DNA from: an uncultured Prevotella sp.
GTDB taxonomy: Bacteria; Bacteroidota; Bacteroidia; Bacteroidales; Bacteroidaceae
DNA length: 49,109 bases
Reading direction: 5' to 3'
Assembly (NCBI GenBank): GCA_946998205.1
Contig: CAMPYJ010000019.1
Coordinates: 1-49,109, forward strand
The notes below the pieces were generated by a model. The model saw only the letters and a list, made by a program, of their open reading frames with translations. It was not told the origin of the DNA and made no database searches. This document shows, in pieces, positions 33,044 through 41,411 of the stretch. The position numbers were made by a program, and so were the translations under genes. Every line of letters begins with the position of its first letter. Position 1 is the stretch's first letter.

Positions 33044-35380
33044 TTAATAATTAATATCAATTCCCCGTTCTATTCCCTCATTGTTCAAGGAACGTTTGGT
33101 ATTGTTTCGTTTCTTGCCAAAATCAAGTCTATAACTCACGCCCAACAACAGCATATTAGCATTGTCCCTGATACATTGGCTGTATTCTTCGGGATGGACG
33201 TCTGATACGACGATATTCTCATAAACACTGCCTCGCTTTGTGAACATGTTCACCCCTGTAAGTGAAAAAAGCCAGTTCTTATGCTTATACTGGACCTTGA
33301 CTGTGTTCCACCTATCCTTTGTGCTGTATGAGTTTCCTGACAAATTATAGTCGGGCTGTATCTGATACATAGCAGTTATGAGCCAATTTCCGAAAGACAA
33401 CGCCCCATTCAGGGATGCGTACAGCCGATTCCTGACATAACTCTTATCCGTCATGGTGATATGCAAATTATTCCAACCTACGTTCCCCCATACTGTCGCA
33501 AACCCGAAAAGTTCTTGTGCCGCTAAGTTCAACTCAAGATTGAATTGGTCGTTGTGCTGTCCGTTAACAGGGCGACTCATAAACATGTCATAATACGGAC
33601 TTGAAACATCACTGATATAGCTATAAGCGTAGTAGATAGGCTTCTGTGTCCTGCTGTAAGAAGCCCACAAGGAACCCGTAAAACGTTTATCGGCATATCG
33701 TACATACACCCTGTTCCTAATATAGGAAGACGGTTTCAGGTCTGGGTTACCCTGCCGGATGGTAATGTCGTCAACCCTTTGTATCAAGGCAGACTGCTGC
33801 GTAACTGACGGCAACGACGGTTCGAGCATCAGCAGATAATTCAACGTCAGACGTTGCGATAGCGGATAATTGGCAACGATGTTTGATTTCAGCCTTACAG
33901 CATCTGTCTTGTACGAGTTGTTGTTGGCATGATTGTAAATGCCGATAGCACTTAGACTGTAACCCAAACGCTTGATTTTTCCCTGTAGTTGACCATACAC
34001 CGACAGCCTGTTCTGAGTGATTTTACCCTTACCTAAAATCCCATTCTCTGTCTGTTCGTTGTCGGTACTGTTATAATACTCCTTGATTCCCAAGGCTGCG
34101 ACAAGGTTCTTGAGGGTTTTAGAATACATAATATCGGCAGTTAAACGCCACGACTTATCGTTTGTTAGCGACAGTACGGAATCATCGGGCAACGGCCTTT
34201 GATATAAGTTGATGTATCTACGGTTATAATCGCCCGACCCATATATGCCATACGCATTGGCTTCAATGTATTGTGTCTCGTCTATCTGCTTCCTAAAGAA
34301 CAAATCGATACTGGGCGAACTGTATTTCAATTTTTTGTGCGTCAGGTTCTGATATTGTGACAGGTTACCCATATATTGCTGCGTGTTCCATGAATCTTCA
34401 TCCATCTTTTGATTCTCAATTCCAAAACCGGCCTTTGCCGCAAAAACCGTATTAGGATCATGCATATAGGTATAACCCAATGATATCGTATTCCACCAGT
34501 AGCGGAAGTCGCCGGGTATTCCGTTTCTTTCTCTCAAGACTGGGGCATTCCGTCCGATAAACTCACTGGAAGAGTTTATTTCCCTCTCATCGTAATCTCT
34601 CCAGTTGGTGCTATAATTGAGTTCCCATTCGGATTTCTTGCGATAATACCCCAAACCAATATTGCCATTGAGAAAACCTGCATTAGCCCCTGTCAGCACA
34701 TTGGCGATGACCGATCCACCATCACCTCTCGGATTGAGTATCACATTAATCACCCTGCGGTTTTCATATCTTACGTCAGGATTGTCATGGTATTCAATAC
34801 GTAAGATACGTTGCGGGTTTAACGCCAAGAAATGACTTAGACTACACGGTCTTCCGTTAATCTTAAAAACAGGTGTCGCATTATCGACCTGAACCGTTTG
34901 CAAGGACTCGTTCACCGTCAGTCCCGGCATTTTATATTGTATGTCGCTCAACAGTGACAAACCGTTGGCTGCCCGGTCCAACTCCTTTCTTGACGGGATG
35001 ATGATATATCTGTCCGGCTTTTGAATGACCGTTTGGGCAGTGACAACAACCTCTCCCAAACTTACTTCCATGGGTTTAAGTTCTATTGTACCCAAATCTA
35101 CAAACTCACCGTCAGTACCAGATATCCTGATGTAGACCGTGGTATAATCCTCTTTTGATATTTCGATTGCCAATATAGAATCAGTGACGTTTGCCGATGA
35201 AAACTTCCCCGACGGGTCGGTTTCAACCCCGACAACCACCTTCTTCATACTGTTACGTCCGATAACCAAGGCTTTCCGTATCGGTTTACCCTTTTCATCA
35301 ACCACAAATCCTTTTACTACATATGCATGCAAGAATATGGATTGCAATAACATAACCAAAACAAAAAATATCTTTCGCAT
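33044..35380 (-). CDS. Outer membrane beta-barrel protein with carboxypeptidase-like regulatory domain (TonB-receptor-like)
   Basis: 778 residues. Signal peptide MRKIFFVLVMLLQSIFLHA; residues about 20-100 form a CarboxypepD_reg-like domain (VVKGFVVDEKGKPIRKALVIG...DLGTIELKP); a plug-like segment follows (LGEVVVTAQTVIQKPDRYIIIPSRKEL, DIQYKMPGLTVNESLQTVQV, PVFKINGRPC); the rest is a long beta-barrel of alternating aromatic strands ending in SYRLDFGKKR. It matches the outer-membrane beta-barrel family 3 proteins of Bacteroidetes rather than a SusC. The gene is visibly A+T-richer than its housekeeping neighbours. It is followed by the broken C39 transporter gene, so it may have been the outer-membrane partner of a peptide export system; ligand unknown. 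No clear -7 box upstream. Confidence 0.85.
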   Translation of the reverse strand: MRKIFFVLVMLLQSIFLHAYVVKGFVVDEKGKPIRKALVIGRNSMKKVVVGVETDPSGKFSSANVTDSILAIEISKEDYTTVYIRISGTDGEFVDLGTIELKPMEVSLGEVVVTAQTVIQKPDRYIIIPSRKELDRAANGLSLLSDIQYKMPGLTVNESLQTVQVDNATPVFKINGRPCSLSHFLALNPQRILRIEYHDNPDVRYENRRVINVILNPRGDGGSVIANVLTGANAGFLNGNIGLGYYRKKSEWELNYSTNWRDYDEREINSSSEFIGRNAPVLRERNGIPGDFRYWWNTISLGYTYMHDPNTVFAAKAGFGIENQKMDEDSWNTQQYMGNLSQYQNLTHKKLKYSSPSIDLFFRKQIDETQYIEANAYGIYGSGDYNRRYINLYQRPLPDDSVLSLTNDKSWRLTADIMYSKTLKNLVAALGIKEYYNSTDNEQTENGILGKGKITQNRLSVYGQLQGKIKRLGYSLSAIGIYNHANNNSYKTDAVRLKSNIVANYPLSQRLTLNYLLMLEPSLPSVTQQSALIQRVDDITIRQGNPDLKPSSYIRNRVYVRYADKRFTGSLWASYSRTQKPIYYAYSYISDVSSPYYDMFMSRPVNGQHNDQFNLELNLAAQELFGFATVWGNVGWNNLHITMTDKSYVRNRLYASLNGALSFGNWLITAMYQIQPDYNLSGNSYSTKDRWNTVKVQYKHKNWLFSLTGVNMFTKRGSVYENIVVSDVHPEEYSQCIRDNANMLLLGVSYRLDFGKKRNNTKRSLNNEGIERGIDINY

Positions 35381-35583
35381 AGCCTAATTTTATTGTTAGT
35401 ATAATTGAGAACAAGAGTTCTATATAGTTAATGAGAAAAATGGTTGAGCTCCATCATTCTATTCCATCTGAACTTTATATTAACGTGAGTTCGACGAATT
35501 ATAAGTGTCTATAAATTGGTGATTAGCAAAATTTGTTGTACCCTTAAGGTATTGTTTACAAACAATTACAAACAAAAATCGCT

Positions 35584-35709
35584 ATGATCACCGAGGACAA
35601 AGTTACTAAAATATTATGTGTGGCAGATGATTTCTGCAAGTTTTTTGTTGCAATGGTGACAAAATATACGCGGCACTGTCAGTCAGAGTTGAGGTTGCTC
35701 ATGAGTTAA
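35584..35709 (+). pseudogene. N-terminal remnant of an insertion-sequence transposase (IS982-like)
   Basis: 41 codons: MITEDKVTKILCVADDFCKFF followed by VAMVTKYTR and then unrelated residues to a stop at 35707-35709. The M-I-T-E-D-K-V-T-E-I-F-C-x-A-D-D-F-C pattern is the start I remember for IS982-type transposases in Bacteroidetes. Only about 30 residues remain; the catalytic domain is gone. The downstream sequence passes into the GAGTTAATGAGTT tract, so the break is near 35675-35695. Family named from memory only. Confidence 0.55.
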
Positions 35710-35754
35710 TGAGTTCGTGAGTTCTCGGATAGTGTCTTTCGTTGATATTTTTTA

Positions 35755-36000
35755 CCGAATAATGCCGTAAAAATGGCACTTGAAAATCTTCAATCTAGAA
35801 AAAAAACAATAGGCAAAGAGGATGCAAATGAGAGATGATTTGACAAGAAAAAACAACATTCCAATCAAAAGCAATGAGTTTAGCCCGCAAGAAGCATCCT
35901 TTTGACCCGCTATCTACATGCTGTTGGGCGAAAAAAGCATAGCTATATCAGCCGCCAGCACCTGCTTTTGGCGGGTAAAATGGAGAGAATGAAACTGCAT
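35755..36000. repeat. Interspersed non-coding repeat R2, copy 3
   Basis: Shares AGAAAAAAAACAATAGGCAAAG and downstream AAGCAT...TGCTTTTGGCGGGTAAAATGGAGA...TGACAATACTG landmarks with copies 1 and 2. The most diverged of the three; hairpin pairing is poor. Confidence 0.45.
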
Positions 36001-36334
36001 GACAATACTGAAAACGCATAAACAACTGCGTGTAAGCGAGATACAAAAGCTTCTCATGCTTGCCGTATTTGCGCCCGCAAGACGAGTTGGTTATCTACAC
36101 GCCAAAGATAAAGAGACAAGGTGTCAAGAAAAATTCATTCGCAAGGCCGAGCATACGCCTTGTTGACACCAAGCCGAATGTGGGCAGCCTGATGCATTTT
36201 TTACGCACCTTTTGAATATTCATCCAACCAGAACAGAATCACATTTCCCGACTTCGCGACATGTTCATAAAAAAGTTTGTACACCACGGATAACCACAGT
36301 TGTCTTTTTCTGTTTGGGGTGACACTATACGCCG

Positions 36335-36532
36335 CGGGCTGAAAGCCCAAAAGCTTTTAGCCCAGGGCAACGCCCTGAGGTTGATATTCATTGAGGTAAC
36401 TGCGCCCTGTAAGGGCAAAAGCATTTGACTGCCATTGCGTTGCGCTTGCTTTTGCCCCTGTGGGGCGTACACCTTGTCGCACTTTTACCCAGAGCGTTGC
36501 TCTGGGCTATATGCTTTTGGGCTTTCATCCCG
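36335..36532. repeat. ~198-bp palindromic interspersed element P, copy 2
   Basis: Same order of nested palindromes as 12460-12656: CGGGCTGAAAGCCCAAAAGC at the left, AGCCCAGGGCAACGCCCTGAGG, GCCCTGTAAGGGC, GCCCCTGTGGGGC, CCCAGAGCGTTGCTCTGGG, and GCTTTTGGGCTTTCATCCCG at the right. Paired changes (CAAGGC/GCCTTG versus AGAGC/GCTCT) keep the internal stem. Confidence 0.8.
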
Positions 36533-36729
36533 TAGCCCAACAAGCCTACAATCAGAGAGCGTATGCCTCAGAATCGAACTGGGTGATGCGACAACGAAGA
36601 TAGGAATAGGATCACGACCTGTCTTAAAAAAGAAAGCCCAAGAGCAGGTTTGCCGCACTTGGGTACTTCTGGTCTTTACTTTTTCAGTAAAGCCTTATTT
36701 ACATTCACAAAACAGCCAGACTCGTGGCT

Positions 36730-36951
36730 TTAGTATTCGTCTTCGTTAAACAGGAAATCTTCTTTGGTGGGATAATCGGGCCAAATATCTTCGATACTGT
36801 CATAAACGTCCCCCTCATCCTCTATTTCCTGCAAATTTTCCAGTACTTCAAGTGGAGCCCCTGAGCGGATGGCATAGTCAATCAGCTCATCTTTCGTTGC
36901 AGGCCATGGTGCATCTTCAAGTTTAGAAGCTAATTCAAGTGTCCAATACAT
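36730..36951 (-). CDS. DUF2795 family small protein
   Basis: 73 residues: MYWTLELASKLEDAPWPATKDELIDYAIRSGAP..., LEVLENLQEIEDEGDVYDSIEDIWPDYPTKEDFLFNEDEY. Strongly acidic, no signal peptide. I recognise it as the short Bacteroidetes DUF2795 protein, nearly invariant across Prevotella and Bacteroides, with the W-P-A-T-K-x-E-L-I-x-Y-A motif. The N-terminal half resembles a small helical fold seen in DUF2795 proteins; the acidic tail has no known role. Function unknown. Monocistronic, with two TAnnTTTG boxes upstream (36987-36994 and 36959-36966); the first gives a reasonable leader. Confidence 0.88.
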   Translation of the reverse strand: MYWTLELASKLEDAPWPATKDELIDYAIRSGAPLEVLENLQEIEDEGDVYDSIEDIWPDYPTKEDFLFNEDEY

Positions 36952-36986
36952 AGTTTATCAAAATTAGATGTTAATCATTTTGCGTG

Positions 36987-36994
36987 CAAAAATA
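36987..36994 (-). promoter_or_regulatory. -7 box of the DUF2795 gene
   Basis: TATTTTTG on the minus strand, 35 bases before the ATG. A second box, TAATTTTG (36959-36966), is only seven bases before the ATG and would give a leaderless mRNA. Confidence 0.5.
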
Positions 36995-37190
36995 ATGATT
37001 TTTCTATAATCACCAAGAAAGTTGCCACTTTTTTTCGATTACATTCTCATTAAAGTTGCTTATTCCGCCCCAGGCAAGCAGTTGGATGAGCCAGCAGGCT
37101 CGCAAGATCCGGAGAGTTCAATCCGGTGGTACGCACGTCGTTCAACGGTGCCTTCACCGCGCCGGTCATGAGCGTTCACCGTAGCTGTAT

Positions 37191-37808
37191 TCAGAAATTA
37201 ATGACATGTACTTGCTTTGATTTAGAGTGATCAAAGAAAACGATGCCGCAGTCATAGAGGTCAAAGGCCACGCTGGTACGCTCATCGTTGATCAACTCCC
37301 TCCATCTGGCTTTTGCCTTTTTAGAGACGTAGATTCCCTCGACGATGAGCATGGAACGCTCGTGCGCCCTGCTGACGAACGTTTCGCACATCCGCCACCG
37401 TTCATCCTCCATGGCCATCACCAGCACGTCTGCCCCGTCGACCGGTTCCACCTGCTCCAACGGTTCCACCTCGCCGCCATCAACGAGAACGGATTTCCGG
37501 CATCCCGCCTGGATATAGGCGCGGCAGACGTCATTCCGGCGCGTGCAAAGAGTCCACCGTCGGGCCTGCGTGGCGTTGGCGATGCGAAAGTACAGGCGCG
37601 CAAGCTTCAGCGTCAGCGGGTCTTCATGCGGGAAGGCACGCTTCAGTTCGGTGTAAGCGTCATAAGGATGATGCGCATTGATAACGTTTCTGTCAAACCG
37701 ATAGGCCGACGGCGACTGTATGCCAAAGCCTCGAGAATGGGGGAAACGGCGTATGAAAACCATACTCCGCCTGAACCAGTAACGTAGGGAAGACAAACTG
37801 GCAACCAT
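37191..37808 (-). CDS. Conserved hypothetical protein, methyltransferase-like
   Basis: 205 residues. The N-terminal HSRGFGIQSPSAYRFDRNVIN segment is characteristic of a Bacteroidetes family often annotated as class I SAM-dependent methyltransferase or hypothetical; it is followed by PYDAYTELKRAFP, KLARLYFRIAN, ADVLVMAMEDE and LIVEGIYVSKKAKARWRELINDERTSVAFDLYDCGIVFFD, like the later Rossmann strands of O-methyltransferases. A clear glycine-rich SAM-binding loop is not obvious, so activity is doubtful. The start at 37808 fits the family; ATG at 37763 is possible. It lies alone between the DUF2795 gene and the OmpA-family gene. Confidence 0.65.
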   Translation of the reverse strand: MVASLSSLRYWFRRSMVFIRRFPHSRGFGIQSPSAYRFDRNVINAHHPYDAYTELKRAFPHEDPLTLKLARLYFRIANATQARRWTLCTRRNDVCRAYIQAGCRKSVLVDGGEVEPLEQVEPVDGADVLVMAMEDERWRMCETFVSRAHERSMLIVEGIYVSKKAKARWRELINDERTSVAFDLYDCGIVFFDHSKSKQVHVINF

Positions 37809-37856
37809 GTTTTTTTATTTAGAGATGAATAAGACAGCCTGAAGGCTCGTGCGTGC

Positions 37857-37900
37857 GTAAAAAACAAAGAGAGGCGCTCCACCTCGTGAAACACCTCTCT
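37857..37900 (-). terminator. Terminator of the OmpA-family gene
   Basis: On the minus strand AGAGAGG (37894-37900) pairs with CCTCTCT (37868-37874) around a 19-base loop that contains further pairing, and is followed by TTGTTTTTT. Confidence 0.75.
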
Positions 37901-37939
37901 CATGATGTAATATCTTATATAAGATAAGATTTAAATAAA

Positions 37940-39094
37940 TTACTCAGCAATCTGAACAGTAGCGCGACGGTTGAATGAGATAGGAGAAAGGTCGTCAACG
38001 CCACCGTTACCCTTGGTAGAGATGTTGTCGCGGCTTACGCCCATCTTAACAAGCTCGTTGGCAACTGTCTTCGCGCGCTCTTCAGACAGCCACTGGTTGT
38101 GTGCTGGCTTACCAGTTGCGCTATCAGCATAACCATTAACCATCAAGCGAGAGTTGTTCTCCTTAGCATACTTAGCGACAGCCTTTACGTTGACAAGGTC
38201 TTTCTGAGAAGCGATGTTTGTCTTGTCAAGTTTGAAGAATACAGATACCGGAGTAGTAATAAACTTCTTCACAGCAGGAGTTTCTGCTTGCTTCTGCTTA
38301 GCCAACAAGTCCTTCAAGCGAGCATTCTCCGCATTAGCGTCATTGAGCTGTGCGTTGAGTGCGTCAATCTGTGACTGAGACAAAGCCTTGATGGCGTCAA
38401 CGTCAGGAACGTGTTCCCATGTAGCCTTGCCCAGGTTGAAGGTCAAGCCAAGCTCGGCATAGAAGTTATTGTCGTGCGAATCCCATCCGCGAGTGCCAAT
38501 GGTAGATTCGGTGCCACCGTCAATGTCGGTTTCCAAACGATTCCAGCCAGCCTCAAGGTTCAGAGACACATGGCGGCTCAAGCGGAACGTATTCAAGATA
38601 CCTGCGCTCAAGTCCATAGAGTACAAGTCGTGTGTCATCGTACGGCCAAAGCCAGCACCTGCGAATGGAATGAAGTTCCACACACGCTTTGGATTGTAAC
38701 CACAAAGCATGTTGCTCAGGTTGAACAATGCATGCTCGTTCAAAATCCAATACTTGTTATCATCTCCTACTGCCTTTCCTGCCTTGTCGGCATAAACGGT
38801 CTTGCCCCAAATGCCCTGCAACTTCGTGCGGAGACCAAGGCCAGGGGTGAACCACTTACCGACAGCCACCGATGCGGCGGCGCTGGAACGGAAGTCTTTG
38901 AACGGACTTCTGGCCAAGCCGTTTCCATGCTCCTCGCTTGAATACCAAGCATTCCACTCTCCACCTACCTGGATAAACCAATTGCTCCAGAAGGAGTTGG
39001 TTGCTACGCTGTACTTCAACGTAGGATCTGCGTTTTGTGCCATGGAGCACATTGAAACGCCGGCAAATGCCAAAACGATTAAAAATTTTCTCAT
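37940..39094 (-). CDS. OmpA family outer membrane protein
   Basis: 384 residues. Signal peptide MRKFLIVLAFAGVSMCSMAQ; an N-terminal eight-strand-like barrel (WSNWFIQVGGEWNAWYSS, GLGLRTKLQGIWGKT, FIPFAGAGFGRTM, HVSLNLEAGWNRLET, NFYAELGLTFNLG); a coiled linker (ALSQSQIDALNAQLNDANAENARLKDLLAKQ); and a C-terminal OmpA domain (SVFFKLDKTNIASQKDLVNV, LMVNGYADSATGKPAHNQWLSEERAKTVANELVKMGV, FNRRATVQI) that binds peptidoglycan. It would link the outer membrane to the cell wall and is typically abundant in Bacteroidales. Own promoter upstream and a strong terminator downstream suggest a single-gene transcript. Confidence 0.95.
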   Translation of the reverse strand: MRKFLIVLAFAGVSMCSMAQNADPTLKYSVATNSFWSNWFIQVGGEWNAWYSSEEHGNGLARSPFKDFRSSAAASVAVGKWFTPGLGLRTKLQGIWGKTVYADKAGKAVGDDNKYWILNEHALFNLSNMLCGYNPKRVWNFIPFAGAGFGRTMTHDLYSMDLSAGILNTFRLSRHVSLNLEAGWNRLETDIDGGTESTIGTRGWDSHDNNFYAELGLTFNLGKATWEHVPDVDAIKALSQSQIDALNAQLNDANAENARLKDLLAKQKQAETPAVKKFITTPVSVFFKLDKTNIASQKDLVNVKAVAKYAKENNSRLMVNGYADSATGKPAHNQWLSEERAKTVANELVKMGVSRDNISTKGNGGVDDLSPISFNRRATVQIAE

Positions 39095-39161
39095 AATCTT
39101 AATTTATTAAACAATCAAAAAAATAATCTCAGCCACGACAGCACATAGTGCTAATCCGCGG

Positions 39162-39169
39162 CAAAGATA
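39162..39169 (-). promoter_or_regulatory. -7 box of the OmpA-family gene
   Basis: TATCTTTG on the minus strand, giving a leader of about 60 bases that contains the small palindrome AGCACATAGTGCT (39141-39153). Confidence 0.55.
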
Positions 39170-39264
39170 GCAATAAAATTTAAATGTATCCATTTTTTTA
39201 CCACAAATCAACCCTTTCAATGAAAAAAACGACTTTTTTGATGATTAAAGTCTATTTCAGTGCG

Positions 39265-41082
39265 TTATGAATCGAACAAACGCTCTATTTCGGTCTGTTG
39301 GAGGATGTGTAAGATTGATTTTCCATCAGGAGTATAATTTACATTTTGACACCTGAACAGATTATTGACAAGGTTTTCCATCTCGTCATTGCTCAGCACT
39401 TGACCCATCGGCAAAGCTGCGTTGCGCGCCAAGCTCAAGGCCAAAGCGCGGTGTATGTCATCCATCGCGCCGGAATCCCTCTCCTTGGCAGACACCAGCA
39501 TGTCGCGTATCAGTTGGACAGCATCCAGTCCTTCAATCCCTGATGGCACAGCCTGAATGGCATAGTCATGCGTGCCCATGTCGGTAAACTCGAAGCCCAT
39601 GGTGACAAATTCCGGCATGATCTTGGCAAAGTTCATCGCTTCGGACGGAGAGAGTTCGAGCAGCTCGGGAAACAGCATTTTCTGCGGATAGGCTTTGCGG
39701 TTTTCTATCTGCCGCAGATACTGTTCGTACAACACCCTGACATGGGCGCGGTGCTGGTCTATCATCATCAGTCCCGACTTGACGGCCGTCATGATGTACT
39801 GACCCTTATATTGATAATGTATGGGCGATTTGTCTTCCACCAGTTCATCGCCTCCGCCCTCGCCCTCACTGGCAGGCAGCTCGAAGACATTAGGCATGTC
39901 GGGGTGCTGACCGATGCTGTCGTAGAGTTGCTCCCAATGGTCTGCCGACGGCTGGGATGCAGGCTCGGCACCTTTGAACGGATTGTATTGCGGATTGTAG
40001 CTCACCTTCGGAACCTCAGCGCCATCCTTGCCCGACGTGTAGACAGGGATGTCGGGCTGTCCCTGGGTGTCAAACTCGATGGATGGCACATCATTGAAAA
40101 GCCCCACCGCCTCTCTGACCGCCGCGAACAATATTTGGTAGACGGCCTGTTCGTTCTCGAACTTAATTTCGGTCTTGGTAGGATGGATGTTCACATCAAT
40201 ATCCTGCGCCTTCACCTCGAAGTAAATGAAATAAGGCACCTGCTCGCCTTGCGGAATCAATCGCTCGAAAGCGTTCATCACGGCCTTGTGGAAATAGGGA
40301 TGCCGCATGTAGCGGTTGTTGACGAAGAAATACTGATGCGCTCCTTTTTTCTTGGACGATTCAGGTTTTCCGACGAAACCAGTCAGCTTACACATCGATG
40401 TCTCCACGCCTAACGGCAGCAGGTCTTGATTGATGCGCTTGCCAAAGACGTCGACGATTCGCTGTCTCAATCCTCCAGGACGGAGGTTGAACAGTTCAGT
40501 TCCATTGCTGTACAAGGTAAAGGCCAGTTGCGGATTGACCAAGACGATGCGCTCGAAAGCCGAGATGATATGGTTGAGTTCCGTGGTGTTGGATTTGAGG
40601 AAGCGCCGGCGAGCCGGTACATTATAGAACAAATTGGCAACCATGAAATTACTCCCCGCCGGGCATGAACATGGTTCTTGTCCCATAAACTTGGATCCGG
40701 CGATGGACAGATGAGTGCCCAGCTCATCTTCCCCACGCCGCGTCTTCAATTCTATTTGCGCCACTGCGGCGATGGAAGCCAGGGCCTCACCGCGGAAGCC
40801 CATGGTGTGCAATGCGAACAGATCGTCGGCCTTGCGGATTTTGGACGTGGCATGACGCTCAAACGACAAGCGGGCATCGGTGCCGGACATTCCTTTTCCG
40901 TCATCAATCACTTGTATGGAGGTTCTTCCGGCATCCTCGACAAGGACATTGATTTCCTTTGCGTCGGCATCGACGGCATTCTCCACAAGCTCTTTGATGA
41001 CGCTCGCGGGGCGTTGAATCACTTCACCCGCGGCTATCTGATTAGCTACGATGTCGGGTAAGAGTTGTATGATGTCCTTCAT
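39265..41082 (-). CDS. mutL: DNA mismatch repair protein MutL
   Basis: 605 residues from ATG at 41082 (the frame extends further to 41148, but AGGGAGA precedes 41082 and MKDIIQLLPDIVANQIAAGEV is the standard start). GHKL ATPase that connects MutS to strand removal. Motifs: ELVENAVDA (I), DDGKGM (II), RHATSKI and GFRGEAL (III), and VNIHPTKTEIKF. The C-terminal dimerisation domain contains MMIDQHRAHVRVLYEQY, which corresponds to the DQHA(X)2E(X)4E metal motif of endonucleolytic MutL proteins but with Arg and Val at two positions. Followed downstream by no further gene of the operon; last in the guaB-mutL unit, 29 bases after the small membrane-protein gene. Confidence 0.96.
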   Translation of the reverse strand: MKDIIQLLPDIVANQIAAGEVIQRPASVIKELVENAVDADAKEINVLVEDAGRTSIQVIDDGKGMSGTDARLSFERHATSKIRKADDLFALHTMGFRGEALASIAAVAQIELKTRRGEDELGTHLSIAGSKFMGQEPCSCPAGSNFMVANLFYNVPARRRFLKSNTTELNHIISAFERIVLVNPQLAFTLYSNGTELFNLRPGGLRQRIVDVFGKRINQDLLPLGVETSMCKLTGFVGKPESSKKKGAHQYFFVNNRYMRHPYFHKAVMNAFERLIPQGEQVPYFIYFEVKAQDIDVNIHPTKTEIKFENEQAVYQILFAAVREAVGLFNDVPSIEFDTQGQPDIPVYTSGKDGAEVPKVSYNPQYNPFKGAEPASQPSADHWEQLYDSIGQHPDMPNVFELPASEGEGGGDELVEDKSPIHYQYKGQYIMTAVKSGLMMIDQHRAHVRVLYEQYLRQIENRKAYPQKMLFPELLELSPSEAMNFAKIMPEFVTMGFEFTDMGTHDYAIQAVPSGIEGLDAVQLIRDMLVSAKERDSGAMDDIHRALALSLARNAALPMGQVLSNDEMENLVNNLFRCQNVNYTPDGKSILHILQQTEIERLFDS

Positions 41083-41111
41083 TCTCCCTGTTCTTTCTCC
41101 TATTGTTGTTT

Positions 41112-41411
41112 CTATGCAGCCTGCGCCTTCAGTTGGATGAGCAGCCACAACACGACGAATGCCAGCAACACGACAAGCAACGCCTGCAGCAACACGGTGG
41201 CCGCCGAAAGGCGTTTCCTTCCGTGTGCATGATGGGAAGAGCGTCTGATAGTCCCCTTCAACTGCGCTTCAGCATCATAAGGTTGCTTTTCTTGTTGGTC
41301 CAACGCCGCCTTCGCCCTTCGTTCGATTGCTTTCAGACGTTCTTTTCGTTCGTCCACATAGAGATACTGATGCTGAAATCCCCGTGGCTTGGGTTGTTGA
41401 AAGAAGTTCAT
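41112..41411 (-). CDS. Small single-pass membrane protein between OstA-like gene and mutL
   Basis: 99 residues: MNFFQQPKPRGFQHQYLYVDERKERLKAIERRAKAAL, a charged middle part, and a C-terminal hydrophobic segment TVLLQALLVVLLAFVVLWLLIQL. So it is a tail-anchored inner-membrane protein with a cytosolic, basic N-terminal domain. The segment F-x-H-x-Y-x-Y-V-D-E-R-K-E-(R/K)-L is, as I recall, conserved in Bacteroidales homologues at the same position. The start overlaps the OstA-like stop by four bases (ATGA), and mutL begins 29 bases later. Function unknown; context suggests a cell-envelope role, possibly with the OstA-like protein. Confidence 0.78.
   Translation of the reverse strand: MNFFQQPKPRGFQHQYLYVDERKERLKAIERRAKAALDQQEKQPYDAEAQLKGTIRRSSHHAHGRKRLSAATVLLQALLVVLLAFVVLWLLIQLKAQAA

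Larger units (their letters stand above)
35381..36729. other. 1.35-kb stretch without an intact gene
   Basis: Contains a transposase remnant (35584-35709), a short GAGTTAATGAGTT octamer tract (35697-35725), R2 repeat copy 3 (35755-36000), an inverted repeat GGTGTCAAG/CTTGTTGACACC near 36119-36172, and palindromic element P copy 2 (36335-36532). No full gene is supported on either strand. Confidence 0.6.

Noticed and set aside
37054..37171. 39-codon minus-strand frame starting MTGAVKAPLNDVRTTGLNSP
   Set aside because: Reads rather protein-like and might be a gene remnant between the DUF2795 and methyltransferase-like genes, but no family was recognised and no start signal is visible.
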